A stretch of 64,000 nt of DNA from the NCBI GenBank assembly GCA_006176705.1, contig QRFJ01001936.1:62001-126000 (forward strand), written 5' to 3'. Both the position numbers and the translations under genes were made by a program. The notes under the pieces are model-generated. The model searched no databases. It saw nothing but the letters and a program-made list of their open reading frames with translations, and was not told the origin of the DNA. Below are positions 1 through 12,779 of the stretch, in pieces (within the stretch, counting starts at the first letter, position 1; every line of letters begins with the position of its first letter). The stretch is from Cocos nucifera (lineage: Eukaryota > Streptophyta > Magnoliopsida > Arecales > Arecaceae).

Positions 1-2393
1 ATCTTGAGTGAAGATAAATTTTATGAAATTAGGAGAGAATTAGAAATTCTAGATTCTTTTGCTTAAATATCCTTCTTTTGATCCTAACTTATCCTCTACT
101 AATATTTTTGGATCAATACTTGAGACTTAATTTCATTGCTTTAAGTTAAAAATTATCCAACCTTCTTATTTTTTTCTTGACTATAAGAAAAAAAATATTT
201 TTATATTAATAAAAAAAATCATAAATAAATAATTATACTTTATTTATCTCATAAATTTATTTAAGCATTCTAATGATTTTGATCATTTAATTTATTTTTA
301 GCAACTATTTATATTTTACACATTTTGATAATGTTATTATTTTTTTAAAAATTAATTAGTATCAAAAAATTATTTTTGATCTTAAAAGAAGATTATTGAT
401 GAATATTCATGCCTTGTTCAGATTGATTAATTTTGAAAAATAAATTTTTAAAAAATATTCTTTTTAAGTCTTTTGATATTGATGTCAAGCAAAATATTTT
501 AAAGAAGCTATTAAAATCAAATATTCAAAGAAGACTTTAGTTTTTAATCAATTGATATCAGACAGCTTGATATTTATCTTGTATTTTATTGATCTTAAAA
601 TATATATATATAATGATAAAATAAAAGAAGAGATGATTCCTGAAAAATTGAATATATCTTATAATTTGGTTTGAATAATCTATTTAAAATTTTTAATCAT
701 TGAAATATTCCATCTCTTTTAAATCTTTTGAAGTTCAAAATAATTTTATTTAATGCATTTATATTATTCAAAAAGGGAGAGATGTGTTTTTAATTCATGT
801 TGTTCATAAATAAAATTTAAAAAAAAAGAAAAAATATTCATTGTAAATTTATTATGTTCTTTTAAAATGGGGAAGAAAAGCTAAAAGATAAATTTATCCA
901 ACAATAATTATGGAAAAGAGGGGGAGAAAATATTATGTGATGAATTTTCTAGTATTTACTCTTAAAAAATAAGGAAAAAAGATGTTTGTTTGTTAAATAT
1001 TATCTAGTTAGCCTTGATTGAATATTCTAATTAATTTGAGTTAAGGATAATGAACTTTGATTATTTTATGATCCTTTTAACTTAAGCCTTCATGTGATTA
1101 TTCAGTTTAAATTTAATTAATTTGATTGCCAAATTATTTTTGATAACTAATTAGAGTTAAAACTATTTTGAAATATATTCTCACTCTAAAAAATTAATTT
1201 TGATACATACTTCTAATTTTGAAATTCATTTAAAAAATATGAATATAATACAAAATTTTTAATGTATCTTTAGAAATCTTTATAAAATTATTTTTGCTCT
1301 GATACTATCTTTATTTTGCTCGATATATTTTTGATATATATCTTTTTCAAGCTTAATTGATTGAAATTTATTTAAAAAAAAGAATAAATAATGAATTAAA
1401 TGTTGTGCTTCATTTTACTATTCAAATTTTTGAAAAGTTCTAATCCTCTTAAAGCTTAAAAGTACGTACTTGAAAATTTATTCAAAGAATCATATTCATT
1501 CAAAAAGGGAGAGAGCCTTTGATATTTGAGTTTAAGCTAATTTTTTTTAAAGAAAAAAAAAAATTAAATGATAAGCTTTTAAAGTGGAGCTGGTTTATTT
1601 GATTTGATTCAATTTTTTAAATTTTTGATTCAATTTTTTGAATTTGATATATTTGTCATTTGATACACTCTATCACATCTCTGATTCCTCATCTGATTTA
1701 AATGCTTTCAGTCATGATCTCTACTAGATTTAGTTTAGTCATCTTTATATTAGGTTATGATCTAGTATCTCTTAGTTGTTTCTATGAGTTGTTGATCAAG
1801 TCATAGTTGATTATATTTTCTTTTGAATCAAACTTATGGCATTGGTACTATTGGCTGTTTGGGTCATGGATAGTTGTATCCATGAATTTTGTATGTTTTG
1901 ATGGCCTAATTCTCATGAATACTTTTGATACCTTTATATTTTGTATGTTTAGCACTTATATATTTTGATGACTTGATGTTATGATAATCATTTGGATGTA
2001 AATATGTGATGATGTCATTTGAATGATGTGAAATAAAACCTTTGTGAATTGGCTAAATTTTATTATGATCATTATGTTGTAAATTAATAGTTTTATTATA
2101 AACTCTTGTTCTAACAGAAAAACATATGGAATAACTTAATGGATAGGCTTTTTTATTTTTAAATTTTAAAATTCTTTAAAATCTTACTTGATGATGTCAA
2201 AAAAGAGTAGAGTAAATAAAATTGGGCTATAAGCAAAATTGAAGTAAAATTGATAAAAAAAATAAAATAGAAGTAAAATTATATGATGTAGCATGTTTCT
2301 TCAAAATTTTTGAAATCCTCAATCAATGCTTCTACATGCTTTATTTTTGCTTATGTTTAAATATTTTATCATCATCAAAAAGGGAGAGATTAT
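1..2393 (+). mobile_element. 3' internal (post-pol) part of a SIRE-like Ty1/copia element
   Basis: This is AT-rich sequence with no convincing coding region. It ends directly at a polypurine tract and an LTR start, so I read it as the long non-coding stretch between pol and the 3' LTR of a SIRE/Maximus-like element. The purine motif CAAAAAGGGAGAGA occurs three times (769-783, 1501-1514, 2376-2390), which fits that lineage, where polypurine-like motifs are often repeated before the LTR. No reverse transcriptase or envelope-like protein can be read here. The lineage assignment is inference from the tract and LTR style. Confidence 0.4.
2377..2390 (+). other. Polypurine tract of the SIRE-like element
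   Basis: AAAAAGGGAGAGAT lies immediately before the LTR start at about 2394. Plus-strand DNA synthesis of LTR elements is primed at such a tract. Two similar motifs lie upstream at 769-783 and 1501-1514. Confidence 0.6.
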
Positions 2394-3621
2394 TGCTCCA
2401 AGAATTGATTTTAAGGATTACAAAGCATTTAAGGGGATTACTAATGAATTTGGCTTGGAAAAAGACTTTTTGTATTTCAAAGGTAAAATAATAATTTTAT
2501 CAAATTTTGATCTGATAGCCTCAAGAGCAAGTATAGAAGATTTCTAATCCTTTGCAGGCAGTCCCATGATTTTTGGATGCTTATTTTGAGAGAAAATCAA
2601 GTTTGAAGCGAAAGGATCGACCCTTAGGTCATCTCCTACTGAAAAGGGTTGTTTGGCATATTGTCTCTGTGCCAAGGATCAACCTCTACTATTCTGAAGA
2701 CTAAAAATATAGAACGGCTATTTTTATAAATTTTGTCTCAGAGGTCAACCCCTATACCATGAGTCGACCCTTGTGCCATGAGTCGACCAATGAGTTGACC
2801 CCTGTAATAGAAATTTTTTTGTAATGGCTATTTTTTTCTTATTTTGATAGGTTTTAATGATTTCTTTAATATCTCCAATGGCTACAAATCTTGTCCAGGA
2901 TTCTCTCCTCCACCTATTGAAGATTTAAAAGGCTTTAAATAGGGAAAAACACAAGAGATTGGAGTGATTCAATTTCAGCCCTAAGCAAAAGTCATCTTCA
3001 AGTAAAGAAGCCTTCGTTTCAAGTTCACCTACCTCCCAAGAGCTCTTTCAAATCTTCAACAATCTTGAGAAAAATCAGAAAAGCTTCCTCTACTATTGTG
3101 AAAAGCATTCTTAAGATTTTATTTGCTCACAAAGGGAGCTAAACTTGTATTTGATTGTCATTAAATCTTTTACTCTGCTTTACTATTTTGATTCAAGTTT
3201 TGGGGGATTCCAAAACTTGGGAAGATTGATCCTAATCTTGAATAAAATTTTATTGGGTTGGCTTGTACTCGAGAAATAAGTATTCTAGCTTGAGATAGCT
3301 AGGGCTAGAGGTTTCCAATGGTGTATTTAGTTTGAATACAGTTAGTAGATTTTAATTTCCAAATAGGAGCTTGGGGAGTGAATGTAGGTGCAAGAGAAGG
3401 ACCGAACCACTATAAATCTTGCTTGTTTGTGGTATTTTTGCTATCTTTCTTTTCTTAGTTTGTTAAATTCTTGCTCTCTAATCTTTTAAATTTTTCTCTA
3501 ACCTAAATTGCTTCACACATACATCTTGCATATCATCATTCAATCTTGATATCTTTAAATTAGCTTTAAAATATTAAAAACCCAACTCATCCCCCCCTCT
3601 TGGGTTGCTAGCTGGGCAACA
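2394..3621 (+). mobile_element. LTR of a SIRE-like Ty1/copia element
   Basis: The segment starts with TG after a polypurine tract and ends with GGGCAACA, followed by a decayed primer-binding site. It is about 1.23 kb. The inside carries repeated GTCGACC-type phrases (about 2740-2800) and a TATA-like TTTAAATAG, and the last 40 bases have the C-run and TTGGGTTGCTAG style of SIRE LTR ends. The left side looks like 3' internal sequence and the right side like 5' leader, so it is not a simple solo LTR. No partner LTR lies in the window. Confidence 0.6.
2934..2942 (+). promoter_or_regulatory. Putative TATA box in the SIRE-like LTR
   Basis: TTTAAATAG sits in the second half of the LTR, upstream of a CT/A-rich leader (AAGAAGCC, CTTCAAG). 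This is where an LTR U3/R promoter is expected. It is a motif-only call. Confidence 0.35.
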
Positions 3622-3632
3622 ATATCAAAGGC
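3622..3632 (+). other. Decayed primer-binding site
   Basis: ATATCAAAGGC follows the LTR end directly. It resembles the usual TGGTATCAGAGC, the complement of initiator methionine tRNA, with a few changes. Its presence means 5' leader sequence follows this LTR. Confidence 0.45.
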
Positions 3633-4378
3633 AAAAGAACTTCAAATCAATTTCCAAACTTTGAATTGAGTTTTTATATATACCATATAATCTTCAATAG
3701 GCATAAATAAGATCTATTACCTAGATCCAAAGATGACAATAAAATTATTCGTGATTCTACCGAGATGGATCCTCTATAATCTCAAAATAAATTTTATTTC
3801 TTTCATCAGAAACAAACTTATTTATAATATTTTCAAATATGCATTCCTCTTAATATGTCGATTTATACGTGATCCACATATCGAGTTCAACTTCGAAAAA
3901 TATTCTAATAAGATATCATAAAAGATTTTCTTAGTCTAGCCTAGAATAATATTTTATCACTAAATCTTTACCTTACCATGAAATAATCAACTTTTCAACT
4001 AGAAGTGATATCATAATATTACTCTCACGTTGGATTTAAGTTTTCAATTCACTTTAACAACTAAAAATCAAAATAATAATCATAATGTATAATGAAATTT
4101 CATAATCAATCCTCTTGTAACTTCTTTAGCTCAAAATCCAAATAATCATAACATTATCCATTGATTATCAATCATATATCAAATCCCTTGAGTAATTATT
4201 CTTAAGTGATCTTCTCATTCTTAATCACAAGGCTTAGTTACAAATTATAAAGACAACTTATATTGTAATCATCATTTGATCAACATGCTAATGCCTTTAG
4301 TGTCTATTCACCTGCACACATTCCATTTTCGATTTTAGGTATTATAATTTATCCACTTATGCTCTGTACCACCTTAAT
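3633..4378. other. AT-rich stretch without recognisable feature
   Basis: The first part may be remnant 5' leader of the SIRE-like element. The rest is AT-rich sequence without a convincing ORF, repeat or RNA gene. The reading frame of about 60 codons at 3733-3921 has no recognisable protein features. Confidence 0.4.
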
Positions 4379-5091
4379 TGTCATGCCCCCAATTCAAGAT
4401 CTCGAGCCGAGGGTCATGGCAACTGCTGCACACTTATAGAAAACTCTTCCTATAAGTATGCAAGGCATCTTATCATACTATCATAATATAGTAGTGAAAT
4501 AATTAATCATAAATTATATCTAAAATTTGACTAAATTAAAACCAAATTTTAATATCTTATAAAATTCAATAATGTTCAAAAGATCTTACATCGACTTCAA
4601 TAAAATTTTTATCTAAAATAAGAGTATCGAGATTCTGCTTCTAATCATCCTATCAGTCTCTAATCACTCTCTGTATATACTCCTGTATCATCTTATTTCT
4701 CAAGATCTGTAAAAAAATAAAATATGGATAATGAGCTAAATAGCCCAGTAAATAATGATCATTTTAATTAGATTTTATTAGATAAATAAAATAAATCATC
4801 ACTTATAAAAAATAAGCATATAGAGTTCATCAATTTGAAATTAATTTTTATTATGTATTATTTTTAAATTATTCATCATATAAAATTCAATCTTTCTGAG
4901 TTTTTTTCAAAAATTTAATTTTCTTTCAAATCATCAAATTCTTATCAGTCATTCTTGTCATTCTTATTATTCTTATCATTTTATCAGCTATGAGCGATGA
5001 CTGCATTATCCCTACAGTAGGGTCATAACACCGCATATCATCTTACGGTGAGCTGGAAATCATTTGATAGCAAAGTCTTCCAAAATCACTA

Positions 5092-5096
5092 GTCTG
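5092..5096. repeat. Left target-site duplication of element A
   Basis: GTCTG directly precedes the LTR start at 5097 and is repeated exactly at 11776-11780 after the other LTR. Confidence 0.85.
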
Positions 5097-7792
5097 TGAA
5101 GGAAAATCCTGATTTTTCGGACCAGGTTCGTTCAGATCTGATCGGATTAAGAGATATATTTCAAAATTTTTTTTCTTTAATCCAAATCAAATCTAAAATA
5201 TTTTAGATTTGATTCTTATTATTCTAATAATAAAAATAAAATTTAGATAAATTAAATCAAATTTAATTTACCTTGATGTAGGATAATCCTATTATCCGTT
5301 GATGATCCTGTAAGCAGCGAAAGGTTCTAGATCTAGCCATGCAAGTGCCTGGCCTCTACCGGTATCCACTTGGGCTGGATCTAGAGATCCTCTTCTTCTC
5401 TATCACATATCTAAAAATTAGATCTGAATCTAATTTGGAGGATCTTCAAAATACCTTTTGAAGATCAGTAGTTATCCTTTGCAGCAGCGCAGCCTTCTAG
5501 CTTTTTGTCGCCTTTCTCTCATCTGGATTGCACCAACTAAGATCCCAAAATACTTTGGACGTGGAGAGGAGAGGGAGAAGATAGGCTTGGCATGGAGGAG
5601 GGAGAGATAAACAGCCTTGGGGCATAGAGAATTCAATTGCATTTTGAGTTGGGTGCAGGGTCTTATTTATAGACTATGCCTGATCCAACTCTTCTTCATC
5701 CCAACCAATTACAACCCTTTGTGAAATCAGATCTAAGTCTGATTGGTGGGAATAGAGTCTCTTGGATTCCTCCTGAGATGGTTCCTAAGACCAGTCAAAG
5801 TTGGTTCTTAGGAGGAGTCTAATCGGAATCCAAAAAGGAGATGGAGTCCCTGTCCAATAGGGACTCCTGGGCGCCTCTTGCTTGGGCACACGCCAAGGGT
5901 GGCATGTGCCCTCCTCCTTGGCGTGCGCCCTCCTTCTTGCCAAGTTCTGGTAGGGGGATAGGCTCCCACCAGCTCTCCAATAGATGCGTGACATATGGAC
6001 AGAAGTCAAAGTATCAATGGTCAATATTTGACCAGTCGAAGGTCAACTTTTGACCAAAGTCAAAGGATGAGAAATGGCAGGTGATCAAAAATGGTAGGTA
6101 TTATCTTACAAAATAAGAAAATGCTTTTCTAACTTGGATAGGCTCCAGTCAGACCAAGTGAAGGCCTCTAATCGAGCACAAACTCCTTTGGCTCAGTCAG
6201 GATAACTATTTATGATAGTAAAAGAAGAATATTAGGTTCAATCGAGTGCTAGCATGATTTTCTTGAACCTAATTGAATCTCATTCAGATCAATTGAAATG
6301 AATCAGTTCAATTGATAATCACCAGATTCAAACCCTTATTTATGTGATCCAATTAGGTTCAGTTCTGTATGGTAATGGAATTTGTCATGATCTCTATCAT
6401 CGACATCATCAAAACTTCTTTCGATGGATCAGAACTCTTCTGATTCGAATAGCTAGAATGATCGATCATCTAAATCATTCTAATTGCTCCCAAAATCCAC
6501 CAGTGAGACCTAGCAGTATATGGTGGCAACCCATCAGAGCTGAATGCGAACCTCTTGGTGCAACTATCTATGTGATTAAGTTCTTCTATCTTGAGCCTCG
6601 ATCAGATTAGGGTTTAGGTGAACTCGTCAAACCCTAGTCTCTATCATATGATGTAATCATTCAATCCAAGTTCGATGTGAAAATCTAAATAGAAACTCTT
6701 TCTATTATTTTACTTCTTGGGCCATGGCCATGGACTTCTGGACTTGATTCTCATGATCATCATAGGGCTGCTCCTCTCCCACCGAGGTAGATAATTCCAT
6801 CTTGATGGCAATCCAGTTCCTACAATGAACATGCTATAGCCAACATACACCTCAGGTTTTCGATGGCTAGGAGACGAGTTATTGTGTAGTCAAACTATAA
6901 CACCTCAAGGTGAACTGCCGATGCACCTCAAGGTCAAAGAACAAGACACACCACTGCATCATCGAGTCAGTTTGACTGAGAAGGTAGACTTCTATGACTA
7001 CTCGAGGTGGTCATCCTCATGCCCTCGTTCTCTAAGAGTACCTTATACTCTCACTCGGTGTCTCCAACCGTAGACTAGACTCATCTCTAAAGAGAAGCAT
7101 ATTATCACCAACCTTCTGGATCAATCACCATCTCTGTGAGATCCTATGTCGGAAACATTTTATGAGTTAATATCGNNNNNNNNNNNNNNNNNNNNNNNNN
7201 NNNNNNNNNNNNNNNNNNNNNNNNNNNNNNNNNNNNNNNNNNNNNNNNNNNNNNNNNNNNNNNNNNNNNNNNNNNNNNNNNNNNNNNNNNNNNNNNNNNN
7301 NNNNNNNNNNNNNNNNNNNNNNNNNNNNNNNNNNNNNNNNNNNNNNNNNNNNNNNNNNNNNNNNNNNNNNNNNNNNNNNNNNNNNNNNNNNNNNNNNNNN
7401 NNNNNNNNNNNNNNNNNNNNNNNNNNNNNNNNNNNNNNNNNNNNNNNNNNNNNNNNNNNNNNNNNNNNNNNNNNNNNNNNNNNNNNNNNNNNNNNNNNNN
7501 NNNNNNNNNNNNNNNNNNNNNNNNNNNNNNNNNNNNNNNNNNNNNNNNNNNNNNNNNNNNNNNNNNNNNNNNNNNNNNNNNNNNNNNNNNNNNNNNNNNN
7601 NNNNNNNNNNNNNNNNNNNNNNNNNNNNNNNNNNNNNNNNNNNNNNNNNNNNNNNNNNNNNNNNNNNNNNNNNNNNNNNNNNNNNNNNNNNNNNNNNNNN
7701 NCTATTTTATTGATTTAGTCAAAATTATAATTTGACCCTAGAAGCTTATTATAAGTGTCAGCCAATTCTGGCTTCTGGGGCAATATTCTAAC
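5097..7792 (-). repeat. 3' LTR of element A, containing an assembly gap
   Basis: It aligns by eye along its whole length with the LTR at 9501-11775. On the plus strand it starts TGAAGGAAAATCC and ends at ATATTCTAAC. A TATA box in minus orientation (TTATTTATA on the plus strand) is at 5663-5671. Positions 7176-7701 are unknown bases. Short frames inside, such as 5785-6053 and 6344-6610, are LTR sequence, not genes. Confidence 0.85.
7176..7701. other. Assembly gap (526 unknown bases)
   Basis: This is a run of N. The matching part of the partner LTR (about 11567-11690) is only about 120 bases, so the gap length does not fit the expected content. Confidence 0.95.
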
Positions 7793-9500
7793 GGTGGTGC
7801 GGTCTCACCAACTGACTCATCACCTCACCTAACAGTTATTGGTGATGGGTTAGCCAATGAGTGAACAACTCTTGTTCAATGATTCTCTAATCATGGTGCA
7901 CCCAAACTTGGTCTCTAATTCATGAATCTCACCATATCCAGAATATTGATCCACTCCTTAGTTAAGTCAGACCCACCATTTGCATAGACTGGATTCCTAA
8001 TTGAGTCTCTCACCGTATCCAAAATATTGAGCCCAACTCATCCTCCAGCCCATAGCATCCAATGCCTAATAGACATGGTTGCATCTTCTTGGTGCAACTG
8101 AGCCACTGTATCCAGTCGAGAACAATCAACCCTGAGAAGGGCCCGCACATCTACAATGGTGGAAGACCTCAGACTTAATCTTTTCTTAGGAAGAATTGAT
8201 TCAGGTCTCATTAAACTAGACTTGTCATAGTCATAACAATTATGACTAACCTAGTGGCATGGGTTAGCTCGGATTATTGACCACCTCAGATCAGAACTGA
8301 GTCAACAGATATGGCCAGGTAAGTGAGACCGGTGGAAGGGATATGCCATTAACTCGTACAAGAATGCATTCAAGTCGAGTAGCTTCCAATTAAAAACCAG
8401 TCGATCGTATGTGCCAAACTTACCTTAGACACCAAATTGTTGAGTTAGAACCAATTGGGTTAGCCTACAATCCAGACTCTAACCTCTGAGCCTAATTAGG
8501 TCTTGCTTGATCGTGACTCAATCTTGACCCAGACTTAATCCTATTAGGCTGGTCAATTTAAGCATTGTTGATCCCATCTAACCAACTCTTGATTCGGTTT
8601 GATCAACCGCTTAGACCTAATTGAGCTACCCAAGCCCGAACCCAGTATTATGAATATGTCTTAGATCTAAAATTCTCAATTTTAGACCTAATTAATATTT
8701 CATAATCTTAATTTCTTAATTAAGTAGGGTTTCATAAACAAAATATGCACAATAAATCCTAAGGTTTCAGGATCTAGGGTTTTGTAGAAAGTAAGTTTTG
8801 GATTTCTGATTAAGGACGAACGCGCAGCACCCCTACACATCATAAGAACATCCCATCGAATGGAAGGAGAGGGCCTTTAAACCCTTCTTCATTCTTATGA
8901 CCGGACGGCTAAGAGGAACGCCTTAATCAGGAACATGTAATACTACAAAATAGTTTTAGATCTATATCATATATCTCATATACAAATTAGATCTAATCAT
9001 GGCATATTTTGCATACATCTCATGTATCAAATCATGCATATTTTTAGATCTAAATTATCTCATAATAATCTAAAAAATTAGATTTAAATTGATCTTATCA
9101 AAATAAACTCTAATCTAGATAATTATGTAGAACTATTCTACAACTAGTCTAGACATGCATCAATCATATCTCATATGATGTTAAAATTAAATAATTTTTA
9201 TTTGCTATTTTTTTAGATATTATTATAATAATTATAATATCAAAAAATAGTAAATAAATAGATCTAAAATATGATTTAATTAGATTAAATTGAAAACATG
9301 CAAGACTATTCTATAGAACTATTCTATTTTAGAACTAGTCATGCATATTTTCTAATCTTAGATCCAAATTATTTAATTTTAATTTTTTTTGATTTTAGAT
9401 CTGATCACATCTCATGTGACATCTAAAATCACTTATTTTTTAATTAAAATAAATTTAAAATTAGATCTAAATACTTTAAAATCTTGGCTCTGATACCAGT
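7793..9500 (-). mobile_element. Internal leader region of element A
   Basis: Read on the minus strand it starts with the primer-binding site and corresponds to 17219-18930 of B and 28636-30350 of C. It holds the same ~65-codon leader frame as those copies (about 8150 down to 7940), here with one stop in the middle. Just before the position where gag should follow, the 3' LTR begins. No other coding potential is visible. Confidence 0.75.
9486..9498 (-). other. Primer-binding site of element A
   Basis: The plus strand reads GGCTCTGATACCA, so the minus strand is TGGTATCAGAGCC. This complements the 3' end of initiator methionine tRNA and is two bases from the LTR end at 9501. It fixes the orientation of the element. 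Confidence 0.9.
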
Positions 9501-11775
9501 TGAAGGGAAATCCTGATTTCTCGGACCAGGTTCGTTCAGATCTGATCGGATCAAGAGATATATTTTAAATTTTTTTTCCTTAATCCAAATTAGATCTAAA
9601 ATATTTTAGATCTAATTTTTATTATTCTAATAATAAAAATAAAATTTAAATAAATTTAATTTAATTTAATTTACCTTGATGTAGGATAATCCTATTATCC
9701 GTTGATGATCCTATAAGCAGCGGAAGGTTCTGGATCTAGACACACAAGTGCCTAGCCTCTACCGATATCTACTTGGGCTGGATCTAGAGATCTTCTTCTT
9801 CTCTATCACATCTTCAAAAATTATATCTGAATCTGATTTGAAAGATCTTCAAAACACCTTTCGAAAATCAGCAGTTGTCCTTTACTACAGCACAGCCTTC
9901 TAGCTTTCTGTTGCCTTTCTCTCATTTGGATTGCACCAACTAAGATTCCAAACTACTTTGGAAGTGGAGAGGAGAGGGAGAAGATGGGATTGGCATAGAG
10001 GAGGGAGAGACAAATAGCCTTGGGGCATAGAGAATTCAATTGCTTTTTGAGTTGGGCGCAGGGTCTTATTTATAGACTATGCGTGATCCAACTCCTCTTC
10101 ATCCCAACCAATCACAATCCTTTATTAAATTAGATCTAAATCTGATTGGTGGGAATAGAGTCCGTTGGATTCCTCCTTAGATGGTGCCTAAGATCAGTCA
10201 AAGTTGGTTCTTAGGAGGAGTCTAATCGAAATTCAGAAAGGAGATGGAGTCCCTATCCAATAGGGACTCCTGGGCGCCTCCTGCTTGGGCACATGCCAAG
10301 GGTGGCGTGCACCCTCCTCCTTGCCAAGTTTTGGCAGAAGGATCGGCCCCCACCAGCTCTCCAATAGGTGCATGACACGTGGATAGAAGTCAAAGTATCA
10401 ATGGTCAATATTTGACCAATCAAAGTTCAACTTTTGACCAAAGTCAAAGGATGAGAAATGGTAGGTGACCAAAAATGGTAGGTATTGTCTTACAAAATAA
10501 GACAACCCTTTTCTAACTTGGACAGGCTCCAGTCAGACCAAGTGAAGGCCTCTGATCGAGCACAAACTCCTTTGGCTCAGTCAGGACAACTATTTATGAT
10601 AGTAAAAGAAGAACGTTAGGTTCAATCGAGTGCTAGCACGATTTTCTTGAACCTAATTGAATCTCATTCAGATCAATTGAACTGGATCAGTTCAATTGAT
10701 GATCACCAGATTCAAACCCTTATTTGTGTGACCCAGTTAGGTTCAGTTCTGTATGGTAATGGGATATGTCATGATCTCTATCATCGACATCATCGAAACT
10801 CCTTTCGATGGATCAGAACTCTTTTTGATTCGAACAGCTAGAATGATCGATCATCTAAATCATTCTAATTGCTCTCAAAATCCACCAAGTGACACCTAGC
10901 AGTATATGGTGGCAACCCATCAGAGCTGAATGTGAACCTCTTGGTGCAGCTACCTGTGTGATTAAGTTCTTCTATCTTGAGCCCCGATCAGATTAGGGTT
11001 AAGGTGAACTCGTCAAACCCTAGTTCTCTGTCATATGATGTAATCATTCGATTCAAGTCCGATGTGAAAATCTAAATAGAAACTCTTTCTATTATTTCAC
11101 TCTGCCATGGCCATGGGACTTCTGGACTTGATTCTCATGATCATCATAGGGCTGCTCCTCTACCACCGAGGTAGATAGATTCCATCTTGATGCAATCCAG
11201 TTCCTACAATGAACATGCTATAGCCAACATACACCTCAGGATTTCGAATGGCTAGGAGACCGAGTTATGGTGTAGTCAAACTATAACACCCTCAAGGTGA
11301 ACTATCGATGCACCTCAGGTCAAAGAACCAGACACACCACTGCAGCATCGAGTCAGTCATTGATGAGAAGGTAGACTTCCTAATGACTACTCGAGGTGGT
11401 CACGCTCAGTGCCCTCGTTCTCTAACGAGTACCTATACTCTCGCTCCAGTGTCTCCACACCGTAGACTCAAGACTCATCTACTAAAGAGAAGCGATTGTA
11501 CACCAACCTTCCGGATCAATCACCATCCTCATGATGATCCTATGGTCCGAAACATTTTATGAGTTAATAATGATTATTCATGTCTTAAATTTTCAACTCT
11601 TGAAAATATGAATTATCATTACCATTAACTCAAAGGATGTATCATAGACACTAAATACACATATGTGATAGAAAATAATCCATTTTATTGATTTTAGTCA
11701 AAATTATAATTTTGCCCCTAGAAGTGTATTACAAGTGTTAGCCAGTTCTAGCTTCTAGGGCATATATATCTAACA
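9501..11775 (-). repeat. 5' LTR of element A
   Basis: This 2275-bp LTR ends, on the plus strand, with ATATATCTAACA before the GTCTG duplication. It is the most complete minus-oriented copy of this LTR family and a useful reference for the gapped partner. A TATA box on the minus strand (TTATTTATA on plus, 10066-10074) is followed on the minus strand by GACCCTGC, equivalent to the TATATAAACCCTG promoter of element B. Confidence 0.85.
10066..10074 (-). promoter_or_regulatory. TATA box of element A 5' LTR
   Basis: The minus strand reads TATAAATAA, followed by GACCCTG. The position corresponds to the TATA boxes of the B and C LTRs. Confidence 0.55.
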
Positions 11776-11780
11776 GTCTG
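11776..11780. repeat. Right target-site duplication of element A
   Basis: GTCTG is identical to 5092-5096. Confidence 0.85.
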
Positions 11781-12779
11781 CTGGTAGTTAGTCGCTGGTC
11801 TGCTGGCGATCTAAACCCTCAAGACTAAATTTTTGCCAACGTATTAGCCTCCATTGGCAGGGTCCTCCCATAGTCAGGCTGAGAGTTCAAATCATCTTAA
11901 TTCTTAATTCTTTTTATAATTCATATTTCTTATTTTAGTTTATTAAGAATATATATAATCATGTGGTATCGAAATCAATCAAGTGTAATACATAATAAGA
12001 TCAACACTTTCAATCATGCTTCATCATAGCATTTCAAAAGTAAGATACTATCAATAACAAAATATCATTCATCAAATTCATGCATCATTTCATAAACCAT
12101 GTCAAGAAAATGCATTATAATTTACCAATAAACCTAGAAAAAGTAAAACATTACATACCCCGTATGCATTCCAATAAATCCATATCATTTTTGTAATTTT
12201 TCAAAATCTTCTATTCATCAACCATATCATAGTACCCCATTATCAGACATCTACCATCTTATAGAGGATTAGTTTCAATAATTAAAAAAGTATAATAATA
12301 ATCTGAAAAGATAAATTGACAACAGTCACATTCAACGGTTTGGATTGATCTAATCATCCTATCCTCATCAATTAAGATTAGACTAGGAGACAGATGGTTC
12401 AAATTTATTTTTCTAGATTAAATCAAATTCAAAGTGGTAGGATCAAAAATTTTTCATTGAGTTCATGGATCAAGTAGAGAGATAAAGTTAGAGGTGAGAG
12501 AAATTATGAAGCTAAATCAAAATTAATCGACGATATAGTCTGATAATTTGTTCGATCAGATCAAGATAATTTAAATCAAATCATGATGGAATAGTACCAT
12601 AATTAATTCAATAAAGTCATGGATGATAAAATCTAAAGATATCTAGTCTGGCCAATGTGGGTGTCGGTATGTTGTCCGACAATTATGGATCAGGAGCCCC
12701 CTTCACTAGGATTATTCAAATCCATCATCAATCTTTTCAAAACATCTAGAAAATCTTAAAAGAGAGATTACAAGGAAAC

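Larger units (their letters stand above)
5097..11775 (-). mobile_element. Element A: deleted Ty1/copia retrotransposon (no gag-pol)
   Basis: Two direct LTRs (5097-7792 and 9501-11775) flank only about 1.7 kb of internal DNA. The orientation is minus because the primer-binding site lies next to the right LTR. The LTR termini are TGTTAGA... and ...CCTTCA on the minus strand, as in elements B and C. The internal part corresponds to the 5' leader of B and C, and then the 3' LTR follows directly. Gag, protease, integrase, reverse transcriptase and polypurine tract are absent. The perfect GTCTG duplication shows it is one integration event. It is either a non-autonomous form mobilised by relatives or an element deleted after insertion. 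Confidence 0.85.

Noticed and set aside
5785..6053. Overlapping frames in the A LTR
   Set aside because: They are inside an LTR. The corresponding DNA in the other LTR has indels that break the frame.
7146..7718. A 190-codon open frame
   Set aside because: It is open only because it spans the run of N.
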